Counted from the stretch's first letter, positions 1 through 9,731 are shown. The stretch is DNA of 64,000 nt from JBDGYE01 sp039584255 (GCA_039584255.1 JBDGYE010000007.1:1-64000), one strand, 5' to 3'. The notes: generated from the sequence alone by a model not told the origin. Made by a program: numbers and translations.

Positions 1-51
1 GCGGCCCACCCGGGCGTCCTGCATCTGGAGGGGGAAGTCGCCGGACCCGGG

Positions 52-465
52 TCACACTCCGAGGGCCTGCGCCGCCCGGTCGTAGTCGTCGGACCGAACG
101 TAGAGGATCCACCCGTAGCTCCCCTGCCCGTCGGTCACGCCCGTGGAGGCGTACACGTTCACCCTCGCCTGGTACAGTCGCTCGTGGACGCTGGCCAGGG
201 CTCCCAATTCGTCGTCACCCTGCACGAGGATAGCCTTGTGGGGACCATCAACGGGGAAGTTGGCTTTTCTCGCCGCGTCGCTGAGCTTCGCCCCCTCCTC
301 CGGGAAGAGTGTGAGCTGGGTGCGCGCCGGGCCGACAGGGACGGCGTTGAACGCCAGCAGGTTGACGCCCAGGCCGGCCAGGCGCGTGAGCAGCTTGTAC
401 GCCTCTCCAGGTACGTCCTCGACAGTCGTGTAGTAGTAATCGACACGGCGGATGTTGAATGCCAT
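52..465 (-). CDS. ACT-domain-like small protein
   Basis: This 137-residue soluble protein has no signal peptide. It reads as two ACT-like halves: an N-terminal beta-alpha-beta unit (about residues 5-55, with PGEAYKLLTRLAGLGVNLLA resembling an ACT ligand-binding helix) and a second unit around residues 75-137 (ELGALASVHERLYQARVNVY). ACT domains usually bind amino acids or other small ligands to regulate enzymes, but no catalytic domain is attached, so a stand-alone sensor role is inferred. The ATG at 465 follows a strong GGAGGAG site, and a TATATT hexamer lies about 70 bases upstream. It is divergent from the peptidase gene at 660. Family-level assignment is fairly secure; the ligand is unknown. 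Confidence 0.8.
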   Translation of the reverse strand: MAFNIRRVDYYYTTVEDVPGEAYKLLTRLAGLGVNLLAFNAVPVGPARTQLTLFPEEGAKLSDAARKANFPVDGPHKAILVQGDDELGALASVHERLYQARVNVYASTGVTDGQGSYGWILYVRSDDYDRAAQALGV

Positions 466-531
466 CGTCTCCTCCGATCAGCGGCGAGTCCGTTGGAGGC
501 TTCTATCGAATCCGGACTTGGACGGCTTCGC

Positions 532-537
532 AATATA
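532..537 (-). promoter_or_regulatory. -10-like hexamer upstream of the ACT gene
   Basis: On the minus strand this reads TATATT in the context GCTATATTG, about 67 bases upstream of the ATG at 465. The same hexamer recurs upstream of several other leftward genes in the window. No TTGACA-like -35 box is seen at normal spacing. Confidence 0.35.
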
Positions 538-659
538 GCATCCGGACGCCCCGCGCGCGTAGCTTCTCCCTGCTCTCCGGGACCGCCATTGGCGGAGGGA
601 GTCGCGCCGCTTAAACTCCACGTTCCGCAGACGTTGGAACGAAGGAAGGAATCGGAACA

Positions 660-2783
660 GTGAAGATCGATCTCTTGCGCAACCACTTGCCATCGTTGTC
701 GTTATGTGTGACGGTCGGAATACTGACCGCCGGGTGCGAGGAGCCGGCCGGCGAGCCGGAGGGCGTCGCGGACGCCGCGGCGGGCCCGGCCTGGATCCAG
801 GCCGCCAGCGCGGACCTCGAGAGCGAGCTGACACAGCGCTACGGGGATGCCCAACAGGACCGCATCCGGCGTGGCCTCGAGCAGGTCGCCAGCTACTGGA
901 GGGAGGAGGACGGGGACCGCCAGGAGCTCGAGGAATTCGTGCGGAGCAACTTCGCCGGCGACCAGGCCACCCTCGACATCACGTTCGAGCGCTACGAGCG
1001 GCTCCTGGAGCAGCTCGACGGTCACATGCTGGAGATCCTCCTCGAGTTCAGGCGGCAGTCCGACCTGGACCTGGGCCCGATCCTTCCCTTCGACGAGATC
1101 TTTGCCGGATACGACCCCTCGGCCCACGTGAGCGACGACTTCTTCGCCAACAGGCTCGCCTTCACGGTAGTGCTCAATTTTCCGCTCACAACCCTCGAGG
1201 AGCGTCTCACGGAGGGCGAGAGCTGGACGCGACGACAGTGGGCGGAGACGCGGCTGGCTCAGCGCTTCTCGAGGAGGGTTCCGTCGGCAGTGCGGCTCCA
1301 GCAGGCACGGGTCGGGGCGATGACCGACCAGTACATCTCCGAGTACAACATCTGGATGCACCACCTGGTGGATGAAGAAGGGGAACGTCTCTTCCCGCCG
1401 GGCCTCAGGCTCCTCTCCCACTGGAACCTGCGAGACCAGATCAAGGCCGACTACGGCGACTCCGAGAACGGGCTCGCGAAGCAGCGGACGATCCAGAGAG
1501 TCATGGAGCGGATCGTGGACCAGACCATACCCGAGGTGGTGGTGAACAATCCCCACGTCGACTGGAACCCGTGGGTCAATGCGGTGGTGCAAGCGGCGGT
1601 GCGGGATTCAGACATGCCGATCCCGACCGGGTTGGAAGTCATCGACGCGCCCGAGCCGGACACCAGGTACGAGATGCTGCTTGCAACCTTCCACGCGGCT
1701 CGGCTGGAGGATCCGTACTCGCCGAAGGCTCCCACGCACATCGTGCGGCGGTTCGATGAAGACCGCGAGATCCCCGAGGAGCGGGTCGAGGCTATGTTCG
1801 AGGCGGTGCTGTCGTCCCCGATGCTGGGACAGGTGGCGGAGCTGATCGAGGCCCGCCTCGGGCGGTCGCTGGAGCCGTTCGACATCTGGTACAACGGGTT
1901 CCGGCCCCGCGGCGCATACTCGGAGGAACAGCTCGATCGGATCGTCGCGGCCCGGTATCCGACGCCCGCGGCCTATGAGCAGGACATGGCCAGAATGCTG
2001 GCAGACCTGGGCTGGGATCGGGGCCGGGCCGGACAGCTCGCCAGCCACATCGTCGTGGAGCCCGCCCGCGGATCCGGGCATGCCTGGGGTGCGGGAATGC
2101 GGGGCACCGACTCACGCCTCCGCACCCGCGTGGGCCCGGATGGCATGGACTACAAGGGCTACAACATCGCCGTACACGAGATGGGACATAACGTGGAGCA
2201 GACGATCTCGCTCTACGGAATCGACCACTTCACACTGCAGGGCGTGCCCAACACGGCGTTTACGGAGGCCCTGGCCTTCGTCTTCCAGGCCCGCGACCTG
2301 GAGCTCCTCGGGCTGGCATCGCCCGGCGCTCGGGAGAGGGCCCTGAAGGTGCTGGACGACTTCTGGGGAACGGCCGAGATCGCTGCCGTGGCCCTGGTGG
2401 ACATGGGCGTCTGGCACTGGATGTACGACCACCCGGAGGCGACCGCGGCCGAACTGAAGGAGGCCACTCTCGCCGTTGCCAGGGATGTCTGGAACCGGTA
2501 CTACGCGCCGGTATTCGGGCGGGAGGACGTCACCCTGCTCGGGGTCTACTCGCACATGATCCACTCGTGGCTCTACCTGCCGGACTATCCCATCGGGCAC
2601 ATGATCGCCCAGCAGGTGGAGGAGCAGATCGAGCGTGCCGGGCGAGTCGGACCCGAGTTCGAGCGCATGTCGCTCACCGGCAACGTCGTCCCCGACCTGT
2701 GGATGAAGCAGGCCACCGGGTCTCAGGTGGGCCCGGAGGCGTTGCTCGCGGCGACGGAGAGGGCGCTGGAGGGGCTTCGCTGA
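660..2783 (+). CDS. Secreted lipoprotein zinc metallopeptidase (gluzincin-like)
   Basis: This is a 707-residue protein with a lipoprotein signal: a short hydrophobic stretch ends in the lipobox LTAGC near residue 25, so it is probably anchored in a membrane and acts outside the cytoplasm. A zinc-binding HEMGH motif lies at residues 506-510 inside YNIAVHEMGHNVEQ. About 25 residues later, a helix containing NTAFTEALAFVFQ could supply the third (Glu) ligand, as in gluzincins such as M3-like peptidases. The long N-terminal part is mostly helical and lacks a recognised motif. The start is GTG at 660, with an AAGGAAGGA site upstream. Peptidase activity follows from the motif; the exact MEROPS family and substrate are not clear. 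The TolB/TPR gene downstream is convergent. Confidence 0.8.
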   Translation: MKIDLLRNHLPSLSLCVTVGILTAGCEEPAGEPEGVADAAAGPAWIQAASADLESELTQRYGDAQQDRIRRGLEQVASYWREEDGDRQELEEFVRSNFAGDQATLDITFERYERLLEQLDGHMLEILLEFRRQSDLDLGPILPFDEIFAGYDPSAHVSDDFFANRLAFTVVLNFPLTTLEERLTEGESWTRRQWAETRLAQRFSRRVPSAVRLQQARVGAMTDQYISEYNIWMHHLVDEEGERLFPPGLRLLSHWNLRDQIKADYGDSENGLAKQRTIQRVMERIVDQTIPEVVVNNPHVDWNPWVNAVVQAAVRDSDMPIPTGLEVIDAPEPDTRYEMLLATFHAARLEDPYSPKAPTHIVRRFDEDREIPEERVEAMFEAVLSSPMLGQVAELIEARLGRSLEPFDIWYNGFRPRGAYSEEQLDRIVAARYPTPAAYEQDMARMLADLGWDRGRAGQLASHIVVEPARGSGHAWGAGMRGTDSRLRTRVGPDGMDYKGYNIAVHEMGHNVEQTISLYGIDHFTLQGVPNTAFTEALAFVFQARDLELLGLASPGARERALKVLDDFWGTAEIAAVALVDMGVWHWMYDHPEATAAELKEATLAVARDVWNRYYAPVFGREDVTLLGVYSHMIHSWLYLPDYPIGHMIAQQVEEQIERAGRVGPEFERMSLTGNVVPDLWMKQATGSQVGPEALLAATERALEGLR

Positions 2784-2836
2784 GGCGTGGCAGTACTGGA
2801 GTAGTATGAACCGGAGGCGCGGCGGGCGCCGGGAAT

Positions 2837-4399
2837 CTACATCGACTCCAGCAGGGCCTGGAACCCTGGATGTTCGCGCAGCGCGTCGAGGTCGGGGTCG
2901 TTCTGGATCCAGTCCTTGTTGCCGAAGCCCGCCTTCATCGCGTGCTCCAGGCAGCCGACGGCCTCGTCGACCTTTCCTTCCAGGGCATACAGACACGCCA
3001 CGTTGTAGCGGACACCAGCATCCTCGGGGTCAATGGCCAGAGCGCGCTCGGCCCACGTCATTCCCTGCTCGAGGTTCCCGAGCCGACAATGGGCGACGGC
3101 CTGCATCGTGGCCGCACGCGGGTCGTCCGGATTCAGCTCCATGTGCTTGGCAGCGATCCTGAGCGCGCGGCGGTACTGCAGTCTCGCCTCCACGTCGCGC
3201 TTCAGCGCCTCGAGAGATTGGGCCGCGAAGAAGGAGGCCTGGTAGTCCTCGCGCACCTCCGAGGCCTCGAGAAAGAGACGCACGGCGTCTTCCAGCCGTC
3301 CCTGCTGGAAGCAGCCGCGGGCGTAGAAATAGCGCGCCTCGAACTGGCACGGGTCGAGCTGGATGGCGGCCTGGAACTCCTTCTCCGCCTCCTCGAACGA
3401 CCCCTTGACGAGGAGCGTGAGCCCCTGGGCCGCATGGGCCTCGGCCAGCTCCGGATCGAGCTCCAGAGCCTTCTGACTCGCCAGCTCGGCCTCCCGGAGG
3501 TCGGAGTCCACCGTCGGGCTGCCCGGGTAGAGCATGGCCAGTAGCGCCCCGCAGTCGGCCACGCCTGCCCAGGCAAGCGCGTAATTGGGGTCGATCTCGA
3601 TCGCTCGCCGGAACATCTGCCGCGCGTACTCGAGGCTCTTCCTGCGGCCGAGGTGGAAGAACTGGCGTCCCCTCAGATAGAAATCGTAGGCCGCTACGTC
3701 TGCGGTCGGCGCCTTCGCCAGCGCGCTCTTGGCATCCTCCCGGAGAACCCCCCGTAGGGCCCGGGCCACGTTGTCGGCGATCTCGTCCTCGATGGCGAAG
3801 ACGTCTTCCATTTCGCGGTCGAACCGCTCCGACCACAGGTGGTAGCCGTCGGCGACGTTCACGAGCTGAGTGGTGACCCGGAGCCGGTCGTTGGCCTTCT
3901 GGACGCTTCCCTCGAGAACCGAGCCGACGTTGAGCTCCTGGCCGATCCTCCGGACATCGTCGCTCTTTCCCTTGTACACCCACGTCGAGGTACGCGAGGC
4001 GACCCGGAGGCCTTCCATCCGGGCCAGCGAGTTGATGATCTCCTCGGTGATTCCGTCGCTCAGGTACTCCATCTCCGGGCTGGCGCTCATGTTGGTGAAC
4101 GGCAGAACGGCGATGGACTTCGGACCGGGATCCGGGCGCGGGCTATCGGGGCGCCGACGTGTGCGGGGCGCTCTCTCGCCCCTCGGCGCTCCGTACTTCC
4201 AGGCCGTGCCGGCGATCACCGGGAGGAAGATCAGGACCGCAGCCACGACGAAGTCGCTCATCGCCGCTGGCAGCTCGAATCTGCCCACGGCCCAGTTCAT
4301 GAACTCGAGAAGCGCCCAACCGGCGGCGAGGTAGACGCCGACGATCTGTGGGACGCGACGGTGAAGTAGCTCCCGTATCATGTTCTCGGATGGTTTCAT
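2837..4399 (-). CDS. Membrane-anchored TolB-like/TPR protein
   Basis: A 520-residue protein. The N-terminus has two predicted membrane helices (about residues 16-35 and 45-65), then a linker rich in Arg and Pro. A TolB-like domain follows at about residues 93-230, recognisable from KSIAVLPFTNMSASPEMEYL and the YHLWSERFDREMEDVFAIED pattern. Six to eight TPR repeats fill the rest, for example AEAHAAQGLTLLVKGSFEEA. It ends with DALREHPGFQALLESM, the tail typical of these proteins. Relatives are often fused to Ser/Thr kinase or cyclase domains; here the output domain is absent and replaced by membrane helices. The likely role is protein-protein scaffolding or signalling, but no partner can be named. 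An alternative start lies at the Met codon beginning at 4381. Confidence 0.85.
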   Translation of the reverse strand: MKPSENMIRELLHRRVPQIVGVYLAAGWALLEFMNWAVGRFELPAAMSDFVVAAVLIFLPVIAGTAWKYGAPRGERAPRTRRRPDSPRPDPGPKSIAVLPFTNMSASPEMEYLSDGITEEIINSLARMEGLRVASRTSTWVYKGKSDDVRRIGQELNVGSVLEGSVQKANDRLRVTTQLVNVADGYHLWSERFDREMEDVFAIEDEIADNVARALRGVLREDAKSALAKAPTADVAAYDFYLRGRQFFHLGRRKSLEYARQMFRRAIEIDPNYALAWAGVADCGALLAMLYPGSPTVDSDLREAELASQKALELDPELAEAHAAQGLTLLVKGSFEEAEKEFQAAIQLDPCQFEARYFYARGCFQQGRLEDAVRLFLEASEVREDYQASFFAAQSLEALKRDVEARLQYRRALRIAAKHMELNPDDPRAATMQAVAHCRLGNLEQGMTWAERALAIDPEDAGVRYNVACLYALEGKVDEAVGCLEHAMKAGFGNKDWIQNDPDLDALREHPGFQALLESM

Positions 4400-4745
4400 C
4401 TCATTCCAGTCGGCGCCGGATCAATCTAACGCTCTTGGCTGCTCATTACAGCCCGCGACTCCGGGCGGCGCTCCTCTAGAAGAACTCCCGAAACAGGCTA
4501 TCCGAGGCGTCGTCCAGCTCCGGCGTCGGCCTCGTCTGGCGGCGCGGGATTCGAGGCATGCTTCCGGGAGAATGCTCTCGAACATGGCTCGCCGCTCCGC
4601 TCCGGTTCCTATCTGCCCGCCGGCCGGCATCGAGCGCAGGCCGTCACAACCTAGTCGGGACCACGGCACAAGCGGAACCCGGGACCGACGGCTAGATTAC
4701 TGGCGCGTCCCGCACATCCCGAGGGGATCCTGCCGCGAGGCTGCC
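4400..4745. other. Intergenic region between divergent genes
   Basis: This 346-base gap separates the leftward TolB/TPR gene from the rightward TonB receptor. An open frame runs through it into the receptor, but it lacks coding character and a signal peptide starts only at 4746. A TAGATT hexamer near 4693 could be a weak -10 for the receptor. I see no RNA gene or repeat. Confidence 0.5.
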
Positions 4746-7664
4746 ATGCGTTCGTTTCCGCGTTTCGCATCGCCGATCTCGCGCCGGATGGCGCTTTTCT
4801 GGGTCCTGGCGCTTCCGCCGCACATCGCATTCTCACAGGAGCCTGGGGCCGTGGCCGGCGCCGTGGCTGACTCGGCCACCGGTGCGCCGCTGGCGGCCGT
4901 GCTGGTCGAAGTGGTCGGTCCCGACGGCGCCGTCGTCGCGTCGGGAGTCACCGGACCCGGTGGCACGTTCCACATCGGCAGGATTCCGCCGGGAACGTAC
5001 TTCTTCCACTTCCTCCTTCCCGGCTGGAGGACGGCCTCGTTGCCGGAACAGGTCGTGGCCGCGGGAGAGACGAGGCGGCTCTTCGCGGAGATGGCGGAAG
5101 GGAGCTACAGCCTGAATCCGATCACGGTCACCGCGTCGCGGACGGAGGAGAAGATCCTGGACGCACCCGCGGCCGTGGAGGTCGTGAACGCCGAGGACAT
5201 CCTGGAGCGACCCGCGCTGACCACGGTCGAGCACGTCCGAGAGAAGGCCGCGGTAGACTTCATGGCCACGGGGCTCCTTGGAAGCAACGTGGTCGTCCGC
5301 GGATTCAACAACGTCTTCTCCGGGGCCACCCTGACCCTCACCGACAATCGGATCGCCCGCCTGCCGTCTCTGCGGGCCAACATCTCGCACTTCAACCCGA
5401 CCACGAGCCTCGATATCGAGCGCACCGAGGTCATGCTGGGTCCAGCGTCGGCGCTGTATGGCCCCAACGTCGAGCTTGGGGCCATCCACTCGCTGACCAG
5501 GTCGCCCATCGATCACCCCGGGGTGTCGCTCGCCCTGTCGAGCGGCCTGCGCCAGCAGGGGGCGTTCAGCGAGGAAGTCGTCCTTCCCGGTGATGACACG
5601 GTCGCGCTGAGTCAGAGGGCGACGGACATGACGGTGTGGCAGCTGGAGGGCCGCCTCGCCGGCAAGACCGGGGACGACAGGTTCGGTGCAAAGGTATCCG
5701 GGCAGTACTTCACGGGCCTCGACTATCTGTTCATCGACGAGGAGGAGGTTCGGCAGCAGGGTATCGCGCTTGTCTGTCAGTCGGTCGACTACGACGTCAC
5801 GAATGCGGCATGCCTCAACTTCGCCGGCGACCTGGACCCTGCGGATCCGACGGGCTCGGCGGACGAGCTTCGGACCCGGGTGGACAACGTGGCCGCCGGA
5901 CGCGCGAGCGACCTCGAGCGGTGGACGATCGATGCCCGCCTCGACTGGCGGCCTACTGCCGAGACCAGCGTGATCCTGTCCGGCGGACGCGCCACCGCAG
6001 TGAGCAGCGTGGACCTCACCTCGCTCGGAGCGGGTCAAGTCATCGACTGGGCGTACAACTACGTGCAGGGGCGATTTCGGTGGAAGGATCTCTTTGCCCA
6101 GGTGTTCCTCAACAAGAGCGACAACGACCAGACGTACCTGCTCCGGTCGGGGCGCACACTGGTTGACCGATCGGAGCTGTGGGTCGCGCAGCTGCAGCAC
6201 TCTTCGCGGCTCGGTGTGAACAATCGGCTCGTGTACGGCGCCGACCTGCTGTGGACGATCCCGAAGACCGAGGGAACGATCAACGGGAAGAACGAGGACG
6301 ACGACGAGATCACCGAGGTCGGTGGCTACCTGCAGTGGGAGTCGGCTCTCGCCCGCCCGCTCGACCTCGTGCTGGCCGCCAGGCTGGACAAGAACTCGCG
6401 TCTGGCCGAGCCGGTCTTCTCGCCGCGGGCGGCGCTGGTCTACCGGCCAGCGCCGGAGCACAGCCTGCGGCTCACCTTCAACCGAGCCTTCTCCACCCCG
6501 AACACGATTTCGCTCTTCCTCGACATCTCGGGGCAGAGCATCCCGATCGCGGGGCCGTTCTTCTACGACGCCAGGGCGCAGGGGAGAAGCGACACCGGCT
6601 TCACCTTCCGGCGGGAGGAAGGCATCCCGATGCACCAGTCGCCCTTCAACCCGCTGTTGGGAGGCAGCCCACAGGAGTTCCTGCCCACCACCACGGGCCA
6701 GCTGTGGGATGAGGCCGTGGCGGCGGTCGGGGCGGCCGATCCGGGCCTGGGCAACCTGCTAGCGGCTGTTCCGGCGCCCGACGGTTCGGAGGTGGCAGTG
6801 GTAGCCGCCACTCTGAACCTGGACGAGGGCGCTTTCGTCCCCACGCCCGGCGGCGTGGCCGGCATTCGGGACATGCCGCCGCTCGACCCGGGCATCACCA
6901 ACACGCTCGAAGCGGGATACAAGGGGCTGCTGGAAGAACGACTGCTCCTTTCGGCAAACCTGTGGTACAGCCGGATTTCGGACCGGATTTCCGATGTCAG
7001 GGTGATCTCGCCCAACGTCTTCCTGGACGGAGTATCCCTGGACTCGTACCTCACCGAGCAGTTCCTGGGCCTGGTCGGGACCGTCTTCCCCGATGAGGAA
7101 ACGGCGCGAGCCGCAGCCGCGGAGCTGGCCGCGACGATGGGCGAGATCCCACTCGGCGTCGTCGCGCCGGAGCAGGCCGGCGGGACGTTCGCCACTATCG
7201 TCCTCACGGACCGTAACCTTCCCGCAACGGAGCTTTTCGGAGCGGACCTGTCGCTCGGCGTGATCCTGGGCAGCCGCTGGAGCCTCGAGGCCACGGCCGC
7301 GTGGCTGAGCGATGACATCTTGACGGCAGGAGAAGGAGCCGCGGCCGGTGTGATTCCCCTCAACGCGCCTACGCTGAAAGGGTCCGCGACGCTGCGCTAT
7401 CGGGACCTCGACTCCGGCCTGAACGGTGCCCTGCGGTTTCGGGCCACGAAGGGATTCCCGGCCAGCTCGGGCGTGTATGCCGGGGACGTCGATGGCCACC
7501 AGGTGGTGGACCTCAATCTGGGGTACCGGTTCCGACGCATGGGCCTGTGGCTACAGCTGGACGTGCAGAACGTGCTCGACACGGGCTACAGCAGCTTCCC
7601 CGGTGCGCCCATGCTCGGGCGGCTCACGATGCTGAGACTGAGGTACGATCTGGCGGCGCTCTAG
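4746..7664 (+). CDS. TonB-dependent receptor with N-terminal carboxypeptidase-like domain
   Basis: This 972-residue outer-membrane protein is read from the ATG at 4746, which has a GAGG site upstream and starts a signal peptide (ALFWVLALPPHIAFSQ). Residues about 30-115 form a carboxypeptidase-regulatory-like beta sandwich (AVAGAVADSATGAPLAAV). A TonB plug follows (NPITVTASRTEEKILDAPAA, then VVVRGFNNVFSGATLTLTDN), and the rest is a long beta barrel. The last strand ends LRYDLAAL rather than in Phe, which is common in this group. Such receptors import ligands with energy from TonB-ExbBD; the substrate cannot be told. The N-terminal extension open from 4380 is rejected as non-coding. No substrate-processing operon is attached; the next gene is convergent. 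Confidence 0.9.
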   Translation: MRSFPRFASPISRRMALFWVLALPPHIAFSQEPGAVAGAVADSATGAPLAAVLVEVVGPDGAVVASGVTGPGGTFHIGRIPPGTYFFHFLLPGWRTASLPEQVVAAGETRRLFAEMAEGSYSLNPITVTASRTEEKILDAPAAVEVVNAEDILERPALTTVEHVREKAAVDFMATGLLGSNVVVRGFNNVFSGATLTLTDNRIARLPSLRANISHFNPTTSLDIERTEVMLGPASALYGPNVELGAIHSLTRSPIDHPGVSLALSSGLRQQGAFSEEVVLPGDDTVALSQRATDMTVWQLEGRLAGKTGDDRFGAKVSGQYFTGLDYLFIDEEEVRQQGIALVCQSVDYDVTNAACLNFAGDLDPADPTGSADELRTRVDNVAAGRASDLERWTIDARLDWRPTAETSVILSGGRATAVSSVDLTSLGAGQVIDWAYNYVQGRFRWKDLFAQVFLNKSDNDQTYLLRSGRTLVDRSELWVAQLQHSSRLGVNNRLVYGADLLWTIPKTEGTINGKNEDDDEITEVGGYLQWESALARPLDLVLAARLDKNSRLAEPVFSPRAALVYRPAPEHSLRLTFNRAFSTPNTISLFLDISGQSIPIAGPFFYDARAQGRSDTGFTFRREEGIPMHQSPFNPLLGGSPQEFLPTTTGQLWDEAVAAVGAADPGLGNLLAAVPAPDGSEVAVVAATLNLDEGAFVPTPGGVAGIRDMPPLDPGITNTLEAGYKGLLEERLLLSANLWYSRISDRISDVRVISPNVFLDGVSLDSYLTEQFLGLVGTVFPDEETARAAAAELAATMGEIPLGVVAPEQAGGTFATIVLTDRNLPATELFGADLSLGVILGSRWSLEATAAWLSDDILTAGEGAAAGVIPLNAPTLKGSATLRYRDLDSGLNGALRFRATKGFPASSGVYAGDVDGHQVVDLNLGYRFRRMGLWLQLDVQNVLDTGYSSFPGAPMLGRLTMLRLRYDLAAL

Positions 7665-7789
7665 AGTGCACCGCCGTCAGTCCCTCTCGACGACCGGCCA
7701 CGCGCCGTGCCGCCGCGACAGCTGCAGAAACTCCCGCTCCTGCGCAGGCTCGGGGAATACGGCCGAGCTGGTGACGAGGTTCTGGCCCT

Positions 7790-8986
7790 TTACCTGGAGG
7801 ACGAGCTGCGCTTGGCCTGATACAGCGTCTCGTGCCAGAACGGCGTCACAGGGTCGTCCAGCGTGTGCATGGCCACCAGGGGCACTCGTAGGCGGCCCGT
7901 CGTCTCGTACAGGGCCTCGATCGTGGCCAGAGCCAGGGCGGCGGGCGTGAACCTGTCCACGCCCGCGTTGAGAGCCGCATCTTCAGTGGATCCTGAATAC
8001 TGCCGGTTCTCGTTGCCATACGGATTCCCGTCCAGGATGTCCGTAGCGTCGTTCGTGCCGAAGAAGCTGTAGCGGAGCACCTCCGTGGCCACGTCGGGCA
8101 GGGATCCGGGATCCGCAGGATCGACGGGCAGACCCGTCACCGCCACCAGCTCCGAAGCCGTGAGGAGCTGGGCTTCCAGGGCAGCCGCTATGGATGCCGT
8201 TACCTGCGCCCAGTTGCCGTCCGTGATCACGGAGTCCTCGTCCGGTACCTGGATGGCGTTTCCTGGCATGATGCCCGGGAAGAAGTAGTCGAAGACCACC
8301 CGGAAGTCGCCGAACCAGTCGATCTGCGAGCGGAAGTTGCCGATGGGCCCGCACAGAGCCAGGCCGCCGTCGAACGCATCGACCGAGCGGGCGTCCTCGA
8401 TGGCCAGCACCGTGGACAGTCCCCCTTCCGAAGCGCCGACCAGGAACGCCCACACCGGGAAGCCGTCGAATCCCTCCTGTGCGGCGAAGGTCTGGAGCTG
8501 GCTCTCGGCCCATGCGGCCAGGTCTTCGAGGTCCGACACCGCCTCCGCCGCCACCAGGCCGTTGCGGCGGTAGCTCGTGCTGGCGTAGCCGTAGAATCCC
8601 TCCTGCGCCGTGCCGAGGCTCCTGACGATGTCCTTCAGGGTCACGCCACTGGCCTCGTCGTCGGGAAGCTCGAGTGGAGTGAACGGCGCCCGGCCCGGAC
8701 CGGGGTTCACGTAGCCGTGCGCCCACAGCACCAGCTCGCCGTTCCAGGTCGCGGGCAGGCAGACCTCGAACAGGGCTCCGGCGGCCGAGGAACCAGTGAC
8801 GCAGGCCTGGAACTGGGCCGGGGCCTGGACGGGAAGCTCCGGCGCGGGAGGCAGCGGCGGGCCTGTAGCATCATCGTCGTCGCAGGCGGCGAGAGCCAGA
8901 GCACAGGCGACGACCGGGAGAACGGCACGCGATGACACGCCGCTGCGTGTCGCTCTGGCAGTCGATCGGCGAAGCAAGACTAACAT
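7790..8986 (-). CDS. Secreted alpha/beta hydrolase lipoprotein, probable 3' frameshift
   Basis: The protein has a lipoprotein signal (ACALALAACDDDD) and an alpha/beta-hydrolase core. The nucleophile elbow is GASEGG, inside AFLVGASEGGLSTVLAIED, and the C-terminal strand LRVPLVAMHTLDDPVTPFWH carries the acidic residue loop. The frame ends abruptly in KRSSSSR at 7790. Shifting one base near 7800-7812 restores an open frame to a TGA at 7677-7679 whose extra 40 or so residues (AQLVLQVKGQNLVTSSAVFP and on) look coding, with about 88 percent GC in third positions. A frameshift mutation or assembly error is therefore likely. Start choice is uncertain: the ATG at 8986 is used, and a GTG at 9022 is an alternative. 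The substrate is unknown. Confidence 0.75.
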   Translation of the reverse strand: MLVLLRRSTARATRSGVSSRAVLPVVACALALAACDDDDATGPPLPPAPELPVQAPAQFQACVTGSSAAGALFEVCLPATWNGELVLWAHGYVNPGPGRAPFTPLELPDDEASGVTLKDIVRSLGTAQEGFYGYASTSYRRNGLVAAEAVSDLEDLAAWAESQLQTFAAQEGFDGFPVWAFLVGASEGGLSTVLAIEDARSVDAFDGGLALCGPIGNFRSQIDWFGDFRVVFDYFFPGIMPGNAIQVPDEDSVITDGNWAQVTASIAAALEAQLLTASELVAVTGLPVDPADPGSLPDVATEVLRYSFFGTNDATDILDGNPYGNENRQYSGSTEDAALNAGVDRFTPAALALATIEALYETTGRLRVPLVAMHTLDDPVTPFWHETLYQAKRSSSSR

Positions 8987-9090
8987 GGCTCGTCGGAGGG
9001 GGAAGGTAGAGGAGGTCCGCACGCTCGTTCCTGTTCAAGATAGCCCCTCGGGAACGGACGTGCAGGGGCCAGGAGTGCGGCAGACGGAAG

Positions 9091-9114
9091 AGGGCGGCCC
9101 GTTGGAGCCGCCCT
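9091..9114 (-). terminator. Hairpin terminator after the isochorismatase operon
   Basis: A perfect 8-bp stem (AGGGCGGC with GCCGCCCT) encloses an 8-base loop, 34 bases beyond the stop at 9148. There is no long T run, only CTCTTCC on the minus strand. It sits between two leftward transcription units. Confidence 0.55.
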
Positions 9115-9147
9115 TCCGCTCTGACCGCTACTTTGGGCTAGATGGCT

Positions 9148-9675
9148 TCAGCGTCCTTCCTTCTCCACGGGAATCATGATGTGGGCGTAGGGGGTCCCTG
9201 GCCACATGACCCACGGTCCGCCGTTGAGGTGATCGGTGGAGATCCCCTTCAGAAGGCTGCGGTCGGGGACGACGATCATCAGGTGGGCGCCCAGGTCGGT
9301 CACCCAGTCCTCCGGACCTGTTTCCTCGGTGGCGTAGGGATCGCTGTTGCTCACCGGCGAGTCGCCCATGAGCATGTAGGCGAAGCCGATCTCGTCGTAT
9401 GTGGGCTCTGTCTTGTTCACGTAGGCACCGAGGAAGTTCAACCATGCTTCGGTGACGCACCATGGGTCGTTTCCGGGCGTGTCGGGTCTGTCCGGGAGGC
9501 AGGTCCAGTCGTTGGTGCCCTCCCGCAGAACGTTCATCTCCCAGTCCAGGATCGTGGCGTCGGCTGACACCGACACGGGTCCGGCGCTCATGGCGCTCTC
9601 GATTGCGTCCTGCCCGAGGGCGCCCGCCGGCAACAGCAAGCTCAGGCCGATCACGGCCATCATCGTACGGAACAT
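9148..9675 (-). CDS. Secreted protein of unknown function
   Basis: A 175-residue protein with a clear signal peptide (AVIGLSLLLPAGALGQ). The ATG at 9675 follows AGGAGG at good spacing. The mature part starts with repeated Ala/Ser/Val segments, then a WTCLPDRPDTPGNDPWC segment with two Cys, and a C-terminal GGPWVMWPGTPYAHIMIPV block. I recognise this as a conserved uncharacterised secreted family found in environmental genomes, but no function is known to me. It lies 56 bases downstream of the isochorismatase-like gene on the same strand, so the two are probably co-transcribed. The longer frame reaching to 9915 overlaps that gene and is not used. Confidence 0.75.
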   Translation of the reverse strand: MFRTMMAVIGLSLLLPAGALGQDAIESAMSAGPVSVSADATILDWEMNVLREGTNDWTCLPDRPDTPGNDPWCVTEAWLNFLGAYVNKTEPTYDEIGFAYMLMGDSPVSNSDPYATEETGPEDWVTDLGAHLMIVVPDRSLLKGISTDHLNGGPWVMWPGTPYAHIMIPVEKEGR

Positions 9676-9731
9676 CCAAGCCTCCTTCTCTGGGGAAAAA
9701 GGGACGATGCCGGTCCCGCTGGCCCGTCCCG

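Noticed and set aside
4380..4745. 366-base extension of the TonB receptor frame
   Set aside because: Overlaps the divergent gene's start and puts the signal peptide 122 residues inside the protein.
7666..7950. 94-codon plus-strand frame after the TonB receptor
   Set aside because: It is antisense to the hydrolase gene end. The minus-strand reading has better third-base GC.
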